A stretch of DNA of 64,000 bases from JBKCUK01 sp046318415 (GCA_046318415.1 JBKCUK010000015.1:1-64000); one strand, 5' to 3'. Shown: positions 45,476 through 54,964, counted from the first letter of the stretch. Made by a program: numbers and translations. Notes: generated by a model from the letters alone, not told the origin.

Positions 45476-46306
45476 TTAAGCACAGGCCTTCAATTTTTCA
45501 TGCAAATCGTCGACCTTGATCATGGACAGTAAATCCCGCAGCTCCTGGCGTGCCGCAATGTGAGAAAGCGAGAGCTCGATACCGGCATCGTCTAGATCCA
45601 ACAACGTCAGGCCTTTTAAAAACAATTCGCGGAAGATAACGCGCTCGGAAAAGCCGGCGGCCAGCTTAAAGCCAATGCGCTGGGCAAGCTTTTGCAGGAC
45701 ATCGTTCATCACACTCTTATTGCGGGTGTAGAGGGTGCTTAAGCGGTTGCGCATCACAATCCACTCTGTGGGTGCTTGGCCTTTCATGGCGCGGCGCTTA
45801 CGCTGTTCCCAGACTGTTTCAGCATAAACGCTGGGACGGATTACTTCGCCCGTCTCGGGGTTGACGCGGGCCAGCATATCTAAATCCACAAAACTGTCAT
45901 TTAATGGAGTGATCAGCGTATCGGCACACACGTGGGCTAAGCGCGATAGGAAAGAATCCGATCCAGGCGTATCAATGACAATAAAATCCATACCGGCCAA
46001 GCGTTTAATGGCTTCTTCAAAGCGGGCGGCCTCGTCCCGTTCTGCGTCTTGTTGGTTTTCGTAGGTGCTGCGCATCAGGGGGTGATGCTCGGGCATGGGC
46101 AGATTGTATTTCTTGGTCTCAAGCGTATGCAGGCGATTATCAAAATAGCGGCTAAGGGTTCCTTGACGGGCATCAAGATCGATCGAGCCCACCTGGTAGC
46201 CCAAGCGCAACAAATGCACGATCACGTGCATGGCAGCTGTGGATTTTCCAGTGCCGCCCTTTTCATTACCAAGGACAATAACGTAAGGTCGTCTTAATTC
46301 ACTCAT
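45476..46306 (-). CDS. mipZ: MipZ-type ParA/MinD ATPase, division-site positioning
   Basis: 276 residues. Forms a gradient from the ParB-bound origins and blocks FtsZ assembly near the poles in alphaproteobacteria. Deviant Walker A NEKGGTGKST (14-23, signature Lys16 and Lys21), SIDLDARQGTLSRYF as the MipZ version of the switch region, and IVIDTPGSD as switch II. The stretch MRNRLSTLYTRN is typical for MipZ. Gene follows potI by 21 bases, so it lies at the end of the pot transcript. RBS-like AGGTAG is near the ATG. Confidence 0.92.
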   Translation of the reverse strand: MSELRRPYVIVLGNEKGGTGKSTAAMHVIVHLLRLGYQVGSIDLDARQGTLSRYFDNRLHTLETKKYNLPMPEHHPLMRSTYENQQDAERDEAARFEEAIKRLAGMDFIVIDTPGSDSFLSRLAHVCADTLITPLNDSFVDLDMLARVNPETGEVIRPSVYAETVWEQRKRRAMKGQAPTEWIVMRNRLSTLYTRNKSVMNDVLQKLAQRIGFKLAAGFSERVIFRELFLKGLTLLDLDDAGIELSLSHIAARQELRDLLSMIKVDDLHEKLKACA

Positions 46307-46327
46307 CTACCTGATTTCCTTAAACTT

Positions 46328-47146
46328 TTAATTCCGTCCGCGCAGTCGACTTGCGCTTTTGTTCATCACAATACCCGCTAGAATAACACCAATTGCAACC
46401 ATAGACACAATGATTGTAGCCAAGGCATTGATTTCTGGAGAAATACCAAAACGAATACTGGAAAACACCACCATCGGTAAGGTGGTTGTTCCAGGACCTG
46501 AAAGAAAGCTGGCCAGCACCACATCATCAAGGGACAGCGTAAACGCCAGCAACCAGCCCGCCGCAATGGACGGCGCAATCAGCGGCAGGGTAATGCGCCA
46601 AAAAACCGTCAAGGGACGTGCGCCCAGATCCAATGCGGCCTCCTCCAATTGCGGGTCAAACTCGGCCAGTCGGGCGCGAACAATGACCAAGACATAGGCG
46701 ATGGAGATGGTGGCGTGACCCAACATGATGGTGCTCATGCCGCGCTGGGCCGGCCATCCCCATATCTGCTGGGTCATCACAAACATCATGAGGAGTGCAA
46801 GTCCTGTCATCACGTCGGGCATCACCAGAGGAGCAGTCACAATGCTATTGAAGAAGGCACGCCCCTTGAAGGTGCGAAACCGCACAGCCACCAGGGCAGC
46901 AATCGTGCCTAAGGTCACAGCGATATTGGCCGTCATGAACGCAATCTTCAGACTTAACCACGCCGCGTTTAAAATGTTCTCGTTATGGATCAGGGACTGA
47001 TACCAGCGGGTTGAAAAGCCGCCCCATGAGGTCAGGGCTTGGGATGCATTAAAGGAGAAAACCACCAGGGTCAGGATGGGGGCGTATAAAAAGGCGTACC
47101 CAAAGACCAAAAACGAAATCAGCAATTTTTGTTTTTTCAATGTCAT
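46328..47146 (-). CDS. potI: Polyamine ABC transporter permease PotI
   Basis: 272 residues, six membrane segments, inner-membrane partner of PotH. The EAA loop, contact site for the ATPase, reads EEAALDLGARPLTVFWRITLPLIAP. The frame stays open 51 codons upstream, inside potH, but GGAGG nine bases before the ATG at 47146 and the standard N-terminus set the start. Four bases separate it from the potH stop. Confidence 0.94.
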   Translation of the reverse strand: MTLKKQKLLISFLVFGYAFLYAPILTLVVFSFNASQALTSWGGFSTRWYQSLIHNENILNAAWLSLKIAFMTANIAVTLGTIAALVAVRFRTFKGRAFFNSIVTAPLVMPDVMTGLALLMMFVMTQQIWGWPAQRGMSTIMLGHATISIAYVLVIVRARLAEFDPQLEEAALDLGARPLTVFWRITLPLIAPSIAAGWLLAFTLSLDDVVLASFLSGPGTTTLPMVVFSSIRFGISPEINALATIIVSMVAIGVILAGIVMNKSASRLRGRN

Positions 47147-47150
47147 GGGA

Positions 47151-48095
47151 TTAGGCCTCCTCTTGCGTGCCCTGGCGGGAAATAAGCTTTTGCAACAACG
47201 CAATGGGCAGGACAAGGCAGACCAATAGCGCCACTGCAAGGGCTGACGCCATGGGCCAATCCCGATTGGTGAAGAACTCAACCCATAGGATTTTTCCAAT
47301 CATCAGGGTGTCCGAGCCCCCTAACAGCTCAGGGATAACGAATTCACCCACTGCAGGAATAAAGACCAACATGGATCCTGCAATCACGCCTCGAAAAGAG
47401 AGGGGCACCGTCACCGTGAAAAAGGCGCGAAGCGGTCTGCAGCCCAGATCATAGGCGGCCTCCAGCATGGAGGGATCCAGCTTTTCAAGGGCAGCATAAA
47501 GGGGCATGACCATGAAGGGCAGATAGGAATAGACAATGCCAAGGACCACTGCAAAATTATTGTTAATTAAAGGCAGCGGCGCATCAATGATGCCTAAAGA
47601 GAGCAACAGGTGATTCAGGAGGCCTTGATTATTGAGAATGCCAATCCACGCATAAACCCGCAGCAAAAACGATGTCCAAAAGGGTAGTATGACCAACAGT
47701 AAAAGGGTCACCCGCCACTTCCCACTGGCCCGGGAAATCCCATAGGCCATGGGATAGCCAATGATGAGGCAAATCACCGTTGCAATGCCTGCCAGCGTCA
47801 GGGACTCAAGATAAGCCGCGATATAAAGCTCATCCTCAAGCAGCATCCAATAATTCCCCAGATTCAGGCGAATCTGCAAGAAGGTATCATCCACCCAGGT
47901 AAAAAGCTCGGTATAGGGCGGCGTTCCAATCACACTGTCGGAAAAACTCAGACGCACCACCAAAAGGAAAGGAATCAGAAAAAAGACAATGTGCCACCCA
48001 TAGGGAATCGCGATAACAGCCGAGCGGCCTAACAAGCGCTCGATCCCCGTCATTTGCAATAGGCGGCGAATCCCCCCCATCATGCGGCGAACCAT
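47151..48095 (-). CDS. potH: Polyamine ABC transporter permease PotH
   Basis: 314 residues with six membrane segments after a basic cytoplasmic N-terminus. EAA loop: LEAAYDLGCRPLRAFFTVTVP. The segment VVRLSFSDS and the VLPFWTSFLLRVYAW region are typical of PotB/PotH permeases. A GTG one codon earlier is also possible, but AGGGG is better spaced for the ATG at 48095. Operon order potF-potG-potH-potI is the same as in E. coli. Confidence 0.94.
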   Translation of the reverse strand: MVRRMMGGIRRLLQMTGIERLLGRSAVIAIPYGWHIVFFLIPFLLVVRLSFSDSVIGTPPYTELFTWVDDTFLQIRLNLGNYWMLLEDELYIAAYLESLTLAGIATVICLIIGYPMAYGISRASGKWRVTLLLLVILPFWTSFLLRVYAWIGILNNQGLLNHLLLSLGIIDAPLPLINNNFAVVLGIVYSYLPFMVMPLYAALEKLDPSMLEAAYDLGCRPLRAFFTVTVPLSFRGVIAGSMLVFIPAVGEFVIPELLGGSDTLMIGKILWVEFFTNRDWPMASALAVALLVCLVLPIALLQKLISRQGTQEEA

Positions 48096-48110
48096 CACGT
48101 ATCCCCTTCC

Positions 48111-49253
48111 CTACGCCGTCAGAACGACGCCGCTTTCTGGGCGCCAATAAAGATAGACTTGATCATCCCACGTAATGGGGCGCTCGGTGATGCGGACTTG
48201 GTTCGTGACCGTTGCCAGAACTTTCACACCCGACTGCAGCAGCACATGGTAAATGGAGACATCGCCAAGATAGGCAATTTCGCTCACCACCCCCTTCACG
48301 CAGTTGCGGTCCAGCTTGCGCTTATCCATGGTGATCATCACCTTTTCCGGGCGAATGGCTACCGCCACATGGGCGCCCACCGGGGCTGATGCCGAGTGAC
48401 TGACGTAAAGATCACAGGCGGCGGTCTCTGAGCGCACCAAGACATGGTCGGCCTCATCTTCGACGACCATGCCCTCAAAAATATTCATCTCCCCGATGAA
48501 ATCTGCAACAAAGCGCGAGTTGGGGTACTCGTAAATTTCGTTGGGCGTTCCAATCTGGCGGATACGACCTTCCTCCATGACCGCCATACGGGTGGACATG
48601 GTCATGGCCTCTTCTTGATCGTGGGTGACCATAATAAAGGTCACTCCCAGGGATTCCTGAATGTTCACCAATTCAAACTGGGTTTGCTCGCGCAGCTGCT
48701 TATCTAAAGCCCCCAAGGGTTCGTCCAACAGCAAAACCTTCGGCCGCTTCACAAGACTTCGGGCCAGGGCGACCCGTTGACGCTGACCTCCCGACAGCTG
48801 ATGCGGTTTACGCCCGGCATAACGCCCCATGTGCACTAAATCCAACATGGCCGCCACCCGATCCCGGATTTCATCCTTGGGCACGCCTTCTTGGCGCAAA
48901 CCAAAGGCCACATTCTGCTCAACGCTCATGTGCGGAAACAGGGCGTAGGATTGAAACATCATGTTCACAGGACGCTCATAGGCTGGAATGTCCGATACGT
49001 CTTGCCCATCCAGATAGATGCGACCTGATGACGGTGTCTCAAATCCGGCCAGCAAACGCAACAATGTGGTTTTGCCACATCCGGATGCCCCCAAAAGCGA
49101 GAAAAATTCACCCTGATAAATATCCAAAGAAACGTTGTTCACCGCCGTGACGCCGCCATAGGACTTGACCACGTGTTCAAAGCGAACAGAGGGCTTTGCC
49201 TTGGGATCTTGCCAAGGTTCAAGTTTTTTGGATCTCTTATCAGCGATGGCCAC
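48111..49253 (-). CDS. potG: Polyamine ABC transporter ATPase PotG
   Basis: 380 residues. Walker A LLGASGCGKTTLLRLLAG (about 53-70), Q-loop MMFQSYALFPHMSV, signature LSGGQRQRVALARSL, Walker B VLLLDEPLGALD and switch His in VTHDQEEAM. The C-terminal 110 residues are the regulatory TOBE-type domain. Powers import of putrescine or spermidine through PotHI. Ends 15 bases ahead of potH. Confidence 0.95.
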   Translation of the reverse strand: MAIADKRSKKLEPWQDPKAKPSVRFEHVVKSYGGVTAVNNVSLDIYQGEFFSLLGASGCGKTTLLRLLAGFETPSSGRIYLDGQDVSDIPAYERPVNMMFQSYALFPHMSVEQNVAFGLRQEGVPKDEIRDRVAAMLDLVHMGRYAGRKPHQLSGGQRQRVALARSLVKRPKVLLLDEPLGALDKQLREQTQFELVNIQESLGVTFIMVTHDQEEAMTMSTRMAVMEEGRIRQIGTPNEIYEYPNSRFVADFIGEMNIFEGMVVEDEADHVLVRSETAACDLYVSHSASAPVGAHVAVAIRPEKVMITMDKRKLDRNCVKGVVSEIAYLGDVSIYHVLLQSGVKVLATVTNQVRITERPITWDDQVYLYWRPESGVVLTA

Positions 49254-49288
49254 TTTGTTTCCTCACTTTCCTTGAAGACGGTCGACGA

Positions 49289-50518
49289 TCAGCGCCCCGT
49301 TCTCACCTTGGTCATTGCCCGCACCATTAGCTTTAAAAAGCGCGGTGACGCCACCTCATTCAGCACCAAGCGCTTGCGTAAATGCTTCGGCGGGTAGATG
49401 GCAGGATTCTTGCGAATGTTTTCTTCAACAAAGGGCAAGGACTTTGGCACGGGATTCGCAAAAAAGGTCGCGTTGGTGAGCACGGCCATATTCTCAGGAC
49501 GCAGCAAAAAGTTGATAAACTTGTGGGCATTGTCAGCATTGGGCGCGTCTGCAGGAATGGCCATGACATCGATCCACATTAAGCTGCCTTCCTTTGGAAT
49601 CACAAACTCTAGATCGGCAGTGGCCGCCTTACCAAGGCGTACCTGGGAATGGGCAACAGATCCCAGCCAGTGTTGGACCAAGCACATATTGCCAGTCACG
49701 GCTTCATCATTGGATCTGGCGCTATCAAAGCGGGAAATGGCCGGGCGAATCAATCGCAGGTGATCTGTCACTTTATCCAGGTCTGCTTTCGATGTGGTTT
49801 GGGGATCGATCCCCAGGTACATCATGGCAGGCAGGATGACTTCGCTGGGCTCATCCAACATGGAGATGCCACATCCCGCAAGAACCTGCACCACATCAGG
49901 ATCAAAAAACATGGCCCAGCTGTCCGTTGGCAGGGGCGCAACCCCCGGGGCGCGTCGTTTTTCCAGCTCAGCTAGCCGCTGCTTGTTGTAAACAAAGCCA
50001 ACAGCACCCCAAAGATAAGGAACCGCATAAGTATTTTGCGGATCAGCCTTGGCCATCATTTTCAGATAGTCAGGATCCACCTCAGCCAAATTCGGGATCA
50101 GCTCTTTTTTCAGGGGCTGGTAAAGTCCCGCTGGGATTTGGCGCGCCAAATAAGGCCAAGCGCTCGGAAAAACAAGATCATACCCCGTTGATCCGGCAAG
50201 CATTTTAGCCTCAAGCACCTCATTACTATCATACACATCCACCCGCACCCGAATACCGGTCTCGGCTTCGAATTTTTTCACCAACGCATCGGGTAGATAG
50301 CTGTGCCAGATGTAGATGTTGAGCTCGCCCTGATTGGCATGCAGGCACCAGGGCAACAAAAAAGCCCCCAGGGCAATCCTGAATAATTTTAAAAGCTGCG
50401 CCAATATAGAGTCATCCCAACGAAAAACAGTCTCACCTTCCTTGATAACCCGAACGGGGGTGGGATTCAATTTATAAGCACGGTGAATCTCAACAAATGC
50501 CCTTTTTAGGTCATCCAT
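49289..50518 (-). CDS. potF: Polyamine-binding protein PotF with N-terminal extension
   Basis: 409 residues. Periplasmic solute-binding protein that delivers putrescine/spermidine to PotGHI. The mature domain begins ELNIYIWHSYLPDALVKKFE and carries the usual DVYDSNEVLEAKML, SAWPYLA, YAVPYLWGAVGFVYNK and WIDVMAIPADAPN. The odd part is the N-terminus: the signal-like helix (KLFRIALGAFLLPWCLHA) starts only about 43 residues after the ATG at 50518, which has AGGA nine bases upstream. A TTG at the Leu of ILAQLL would give an ordinary 25-residue signal peptide, with GGGA about 10 bases upstream. Either the real start is that TTG, or a small domain precedes the membrane segment. First gene of the operon. 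Confidence 0.9.
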   Translation of the reverse strand: MDDLKRAFVEIHRAYKLNPTPVRVIKEGETVFRWDDSILAQLLKLFRIALGAFLLPWCLHANQGELNIYIWHSYLPDALVKKFEAETGIRVRVDVYDSNEVLEAKMLAGSTGYDLVFPSAWPYLARQIPAGLYQPLKKELIPNLAEVDPDYLKMMAKADPQNTYAVPYLWGAVGFVYNKQRLAELEKRRAPGVAPLPTDSWAMFFDPDVVQVLAGCGISMLDEPSEVILPAMMYLGIDPQTTSKADLDKVTDHLRLIRPAISRFDSARSNDEAVTGNMCLVQHWLGSVAHSQVRLGKAATADLEFVIPKEGSLMWIDVMAIPADAPNADNAHKFINFLLRPENMAVLTNATFFANPVPKSLPFVEENIRKNPAIYPPKHLRKRLVLNEVASPRFLKLMVRAMTKVRTGR

Positions 50519-50643
50519 TGACATGTTTCCTGATCCTCGTGGCGCAACACGACTCAGGGCCCTTAAAAAAATTGCCAAAACAGCAATCATATGATACGCA
50601 TACGCCTCGAGAGATGGTCATTAATGGAACAAAGGAATAAATT

Positions 50644-51582
50644 ATGTCACATTGGACGAAACATATGGTGATGGGAACGACCCTCAGTCTGCTTAGCCTC
50701 AGCTGCCAGGCGAGCGATCTGGATGCTCTGCTGGATCAAGCCCTGGAAGACCTCGATGCGCCTGCGATAGAGGTCGTCAAGAAGCCCGCTCCCATGCGTG
50801 ATGTGTTGCCCACAACCACCCTACTTGAGATGACAGCCCTTGAGGTGCTGGAGCAGCGCCTGAGCGCAGCCGTTGCAACGCCGGATGCGGACGTGGACTT
50901 CGAACCGTTTTACGGTCTTTTGAACCTCATTCAGTATCAATGCGGTGATTTCGTCTTAAGTGATTATGCAACTTCATGGCCTAGCTATAAGCGAGAGCCT
51001 GTTGGACAATTTGCCCCCCTCGCGTCCATTGGCGAAATGGCGGTTTCGACGGTACGTGGTGACTTTCAACGCCAGAACCTTCCTATACCCTCCGATGAGG
51101 AGATACTCAAAAGCCTGATGAATGGCGAGCATTACTCGATCATTGCCAAGGCTGTTTCTTCAATCCAAAATTCTTTGAACAACGGCGAAACAACCTACAC
51201 TAGCAAAGAAGGCCGCAAGATACTCAAGGCCTTGACCAAATCCCTCTCCTTTAAGCCTGAGTATGCCATTGCCTACCTGGATGCGCGTCCCGTGAACAGT
51301 CAAGAGACCAACTGGATTTCTAACTATATCGTGAACGCTAGAAATTTAGCCTGGAGAATCTCACCACTAGCGCCATCACAAAGAAAGGCACAAGAAAACG
51401 ATGCGTTTTCCCACAAAATCTGGTTCTATGAATGGAACTGGCGCAGCTCAGATGCGTGCACCTTAACAGCCGATGACAAACAAAAGACACTTGAAGCTCT
51501 GCGTTACTTCCTGACCATGCGTCACCGTAACAACAAAAATGCCGATGCACGGGGATTACCTGCGCCTAAGGCTAACTCATAA
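50644..51582 (+). CDS. Secreted protein, unknown
   Basis: 312 residues. Signal peptide HWTKHMVMGTTLSLLSLSCQAS, whose LSLSCQ has a lipobox-like cysteine, so a lipoprotein is possible though the -1 residue (Ser) and +2 are not ideal. The mature N-terminus is acidic (DLDALLDQALEDLDAP). No family recognised. AAGGA stands before the ATG. A strong terminator follows at 51632. Divergent from the pot operon. Confidence 0.72.
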   Translation: MSHWTKHMVMGTTLSLLSLSCQASDLDALLDQALEDLDAPAIEVVKKPAPMRDVLPTTTLLEMTALEVLEQRLSAAVATPDADVDFEPFYGLLNLIQYQCGDFVLSDYATSWPSYKREPVGQFAPLASIGEMAVSTVRGDFQRQNLPIPSDEEILKSLMNGEHYSIIAKAVSSIQNSLNNGETTYTSKEGRKILKALTKSLSFKPEYAIAYLDARPVNSQETNWISNYIVNARNLAWRISPLAPSQRKAQENDAFSHKIWFYEWNWRSSDACTLTADDKQKTLEALRYFLTMRHRNNKNADARGLPAPKANS

Positions 51583-51631
51583 CCCACCGATCCTCTAGGC
51601 AGGCTGAGGGCGCTCAGAAGCCTTGATGAAT

Positions 51632-51669
51632 AGCCTCCCAGCAAAAATAAGATTTGCTGGGGGCTTTTT
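51632..51669 (+). terminator. Terminator of the 50644 gene
   Basis: AGCCTCCCAGCAAA pairs with TTTGCTGGGGGCT (one G-T pair), followed by TTTTTC. About 50 bases after the stop codon. Confidence 0.88.
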
Positions 51670-51827
51670 CTGTAGTCTTTGTGGATATTGAGGCACTTCT
51701 TGTCATAAATAACATTTAACCTTATCAGGCAGCGTTGCATCTAATGGATGCTCTTCAAAGCATCCTTGCACTGCAGGCATGAATCCAAGGCGACCACGCA
51801 CATGCGTAACGAGGGGGACTCAAAAAT

Positions 51828-52154
51828 TTAACTCTGAAGATAAGAAATCTTCAGCCCGATCATACAGATCACAATGACGATCAGAAACAGTGCTTGCTCT
51901 ATCGTAACCTTTTCCCCAAAGAAACTAATGCCGCCCAAGAAAGCACCAACGGCACCAATGCCCACCCATACTGTATAGGCAATGGATATGGGGATTTTTC
52001 GCGCTGCCAAGCCCAATAAGTAGAAACTGAGAGCCAAAAAGACGACGGTGACGGCAGCCTCAAAGGGTTTCTTGAGACCATCTGAGGCTTTTAATCCAAG
52101 AGCCCAAACGACCTCACAAATGCCGGCAATAACCAAAATAATCCAGCTTTTCAT
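51828..52154 (-). CDS. SMR-family exporter, Gdx/SugE type
   Basis: 108 residues, four membrane helices. The essential glutamate is in GICEVVWALGLK (Glu13 region), and IPISIAYTVWVGIGAVGAF matches the Gdx/SugE branch, which exports guanidinium, more closely than the EmrE branch. Works as an antiparallel dimer driven by protons. No guanidine riboswitch structure was recognised in the 180-base upstream gap. Single gene. Confidence 0.88.
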   Translation of the reverse strand: MKSWIILVIAGICEVVWALGLKASDGLKKPFEAAVTVVFLALSFYLLGLAARKIPISIAYTVWVGIGAVGAFLGGISFFGEKVTIEQALFLIVIVICMIGLKISYLQS

Positions 52155-52334
52155 ATTTTTATCTCAGCCTAATTTTGGTGCATCTATGGACACTATAACC
52201 AATAAAATCTTAATCAAAAACCTCATAGCGCAAGAATTTTCGCTCCTTTTGCCTCTCCCATGAGGTGTTAACCATTTCCAAAACCTCGTGATATATTATC
52301 GTAAAAAAATAAGGCACCAATAAGGAATGCTGGG

Positions 52335-53843
52335 GTGAGACAGGCCGGCCTCAAAAAACGCGTTATGACCTATGTGGCCCTTTCCGTTTTGATCGTTGGG
52401 GTTTGCGCCACATGGTTTGGCGTTCACTTTTTGCACACGTATCAAGTGGAAAGCCTCATCGATCGGGGAAAGCTGATCACGCAGATGCGCGCCCAGGCCC
52501 TTGCGGGCCCCATGTGGGAGCTTAACACCGAACGCGTTAAAGAACTGGTCAAATTCCTTAGAGAAGACAAAGACTTTTATTCCGCCGAAGTGATCGAGGC
52601 TGATGATGATGTGGTGGCGTACTTCGTTTCAGAAACAGCCCAGCCAAGTGACCTTGTTTTCACAGCGCCAATTATTCAGCGTTCCCCAGATGATCAAGCA
52701 TCTCAGCTTTTAGGCCACATCAAAGTCACCCTGTCCCGTGATCGTCTGGTTGAACAGCAAAGGCAAACGGTGCTTTTTGGGATCGTCATCAGCATCATCA
52801 TCATGGCCGTTGTAATGGCAACCCTCTACGGCGTGTTGATCATGGTTGTGGCAAACCCGCTGCAGCACATGCTAGAGACCATTCAGCGCATCACCCAAGG
52901 AGACCTCCACAAACGCTTGGATGCGCCGGCCACAAGGGAATTCTCTGAACTGGCCGTCGCGTTCAATAAAATGACTTCCGACCTCTCCCTTCACACGGAA
53001 AAATTAGAAGAACGCTCGAAAGCACTTGAGGTCACTGTGGAAGCGCTGGAAGCCGCAAAGGATCTGGCCGAGTCTGCGAACCAAACCAAAAGCCAATTTC
53101 TTGCAACCATTTCCCACGAGCTGCGCACGCCTCTGAATGCAATTATAGGATACGGCGAGATGTTAGCCGAAGATCTGGACACCATGAGCCGCGATGAAGT
53201 CGTGAGCGATCTCAACAAGATCACCACATCGGGAAAGCATTTGTTATCCCTCATCAATGACGTGTTAGATGTCTCAAAACTCGAAGCCGGGAAGATGAGC
53301 ATCTATCTTGAGTCCGTTAATCTCTATGAGGTCGTTCGTGAAGTCACCACCATGACACGACCATGCATCGAGAAAAATGGCAATGTTCTCGAAGTCTCAC
53401 TGCCGCCAGACTTACCCCAAATGACCACGGATGTCACAAAGTTGCGACAGATCATGGCAAACCTCCTCACCAATGCGGGCAAGTTCACAGCACAGGGAAA
53501 AATCCATCTCTCGATGGCGATCAAGACCCGCAATGAAGAATCCTTTATTGAAATAAGCGTCAAAGACACTGGAATCGGCATGAACAAAGAGCAAGTCGAT
53601 CGCATTTTCCAAGCCTTTACGCAAGCTGACACCTCCACCACCAGAAGATTCGGTGGATTTGGCCTTGGCCTCACCATTACCAAGGAATACTGTCATTTGT
53701 TGGCAGGTACCATCCACGTGCTCAGCGAGCCGGGCATGGGGGCAGAGTTTATTGTGCACCTCCCGCTGTTATCCACGACGCACAAAAGCCCCGGCCGATC
53801 CGGGTCGCAGACCGACATCACGGGCAATGAACACGTTGCATGA
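52335..53843 (+). CDS. Membrane sensor histidine kinase
   Basis: 502 residues from a GTG with AAGGA eight bases upstream. Order: membrane helix (11-33), periplasmic sensor (about 34-145), membrane helix (146-172), HAMP (171-223), coiled coil (222-250), HisKA with phospho-acceptor His261 in FLATISHELRTPLNAI, and HATPase_c with N-box IMANLLTNAGKFT, DTGIGM and GFGLGL. The C-terminal tail is polar. No response regulator lies next to it, so the partner is elsewhere (orphan kinase). Ligand unknown. Confidence 0.93.
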   Translation: MRQAGLKKRVMTYVALSVLIVGVCATWFGVHFLHTYQVESLIDRGKLITQMRAQALAGPMWELNTERVKELVKFLREDKDFYSAEVIEADDDVVAYFVSETAQPSDLVFTAPIIQRSPDDQASQLLGHIKVTLSRDRLVEQQRQTVLFGIVISIIIMAVVMATLYGVLIMVVANPLQHMLETIQRITQGDLHKRLDAPATREFSELAVAFNKMTSDLSLHTEKLEERSKALEVTVEALEAAKDLAESANQTKSQFLATISHELRTPLNAIIGYGEMLAEDLDTMSRDEVVSDLNKITTSGKHLLSLINDVLDVSKLEAGKMSIYLESVNLYEVVREVTTMTRPCIEKNGNVLEVSLPPDLPQMTTDVTKLRQIMANLLTNAGKFTAQGKIHLSMAIKTRNEESFIEISVKDTGIGMNKEQVDRIFQAFTQADTSTTRRFGGFGLGLTITKEYCHLLAGTIHVLSEPGMGAEFIVHLPLLSTTHKSPGRSGSQTDITGNEHVA

Positions 53844-53884
53844 CGAAAAAATTGCGGTTAGAAGTGTTTTTGTTGCATTTAGCG

Positions 53885-53914
53885 TTGACGGCCAGGGGTT
53901 ATATGAGCTATCAC
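53885..53914 (+). promoter_or_regulatory. Putative promoter of rplM-rpsI
   Basis: TTGACG (53885-53890), 18-base spacer, TATCAC (53909-53914); the rplM start codon is 62 bases further on. The -10 match is moderate. Confidence 0.35.
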
Positions 53915-53975
53915 GTGAGGCAATATGGCATTGGCGTGAGTGCGCCGAATAACCTGAGTTAAAGAAGCTTAAACA

Positions 53976-54437
53976 ATGAAGACACTTTCATTAAAGCCCG
54001 CTGAAGTTAAGAAGCAGTGGATTGTTATTGATGCAGAAGGCCTTATTCTGGGTCGTTTAGCTGCCGTCATCGCGAACCGTTTGCGCGGCAAGCATCGCCC
54101 AGATTACACCCCCCATGTGGATTGTGGTGATCATGTGATCGTCATCAACGCCGACAAGATTCGCGTGACGGGTAATAAGTACGAAGACAAGGTTTTCTAC
54201 TGGCACACCGGTTATCCAGGCGGTATCAAGCAACGCACCATTCGCGAACGCATTGAGGGTCGCTTTCCAGAGCGCGTCGTTCAAAAGGCTGTTGAGCGTA
54301 TGGTTCCTCGCGGACCACTGGGTCGTCGTCAAATGGGTCATTTGCACGTTTATGCTGCCGCTCAGCATCCCCATGAGGCTCAGCAACCAGCGGTCTTAGA
54401 TGTTGCTGCGATGAACCCTAAGAATAAGAGGAACTAA
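53976..54437 (+). CDS. rplM: 50S ribosomal protein L13
   Basis: 153 residues, full length. L13 is an early assembly protein of the large subunit. Conserved WIVIDAEGLILGRLA, RGKHRPDYTPH, CGDHVIVINADKI and the VPRGPLGRRQM region are all present. Two bases separate it from rpsI, the usual rplM-rpsI operon. Confidence 0.98.
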   Translation: MKTLSLKPAEVKKQWIVIDAEGLILGRLAAVIANRLRGKHRPDYTPHVDCGDHVIVINADKIRVTGNKYEDKVFYWHTGYPGGIKQRTIRERIEGRFPERVVQKAVERMVPRGPLGRRQMGHLHVYAAAQHPHEAQQPAVLDVAAMNPKNKRN

Positions 54438-54439
54438 CC

Positions 54440-54943
54440 ATGGCTCGTCAGAATATTGAGCTGGGAAATCTTAAGTCAGCCCTTAGCACACCAGCACCCG
54501 TTGTTGCAGCTGCAGCTGAGCGCGCCGCAGCGAACGAAGGACCGAAGGTTGATGCGCTGGGTCGTGCCTACGCAACCGGCAAGCGCAAGAACGCCATTGC
54601 CCGCGTCTGGATCAAGTCAGGCAGCGGTAAATGCGTGATCAATGGTCGCGATGTGACCACATATTTCGCGCGCCCTGTGCTGCAAATGATCATCAATCAG
54701 CCTTTCCAGGTGGCGAACCGCGAAGGCCAGTTTGATATTTTTTGCACAACCGTAGGTGGTGGTCTTTCCGGTCAAGCCGGCGCTGTGCGTCACGGCATTA
54801 GCAAGGCGTTGACCTACTTCGATCCAGGTCTTCGTCCAGTCTTGAAGGCTGCCGGTCTCCTGACCCGCGATAGCCGCGTTGTCGAGCGTAAGAAGTACGG
54901 CCGCGCCAAAGCCCGTCGTCGCTTCCAGTTCTCCAAGCGCTAG
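54440..54943 (+). CDS. rpsI: 30S ribosomal protein S9
   Basis: 167 residues. The core begins at GRAYATGKRKNAIARVWIK and ends with the conserved RRFQFSKR tail that reaches the decoding site. An Ala-rich N-terminal extension of about 40 residues is longer than in E. coli S9 (130) but usual in alphaproteobacteria. Terminator follows. Confidence 0.98.
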   Translation: MARQNIELGNLKSALSTPAPVVAAAAERAAANEGPKVDALGRAYATGKRKNAIARVWIKSGSGKCVINGRDVTTYFARPVLQMIINQPFQVANREGQFDIFCTTVGGGLSGQAGAVRHGISKALTYFDPGLRPVLKAAGLLTRDSRVVERKKYGRAKARRRFQFSKR

Positions 54944-54964
54944 CCGCAAAGTTTATACGCATCC

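Noticed and set aside
52155..52334. Guanidine riboswitch upstream of the SMR exporter
   Set aside because: No ykkC-type or paired ACGR-loop hairpins could be recognised in the gap.
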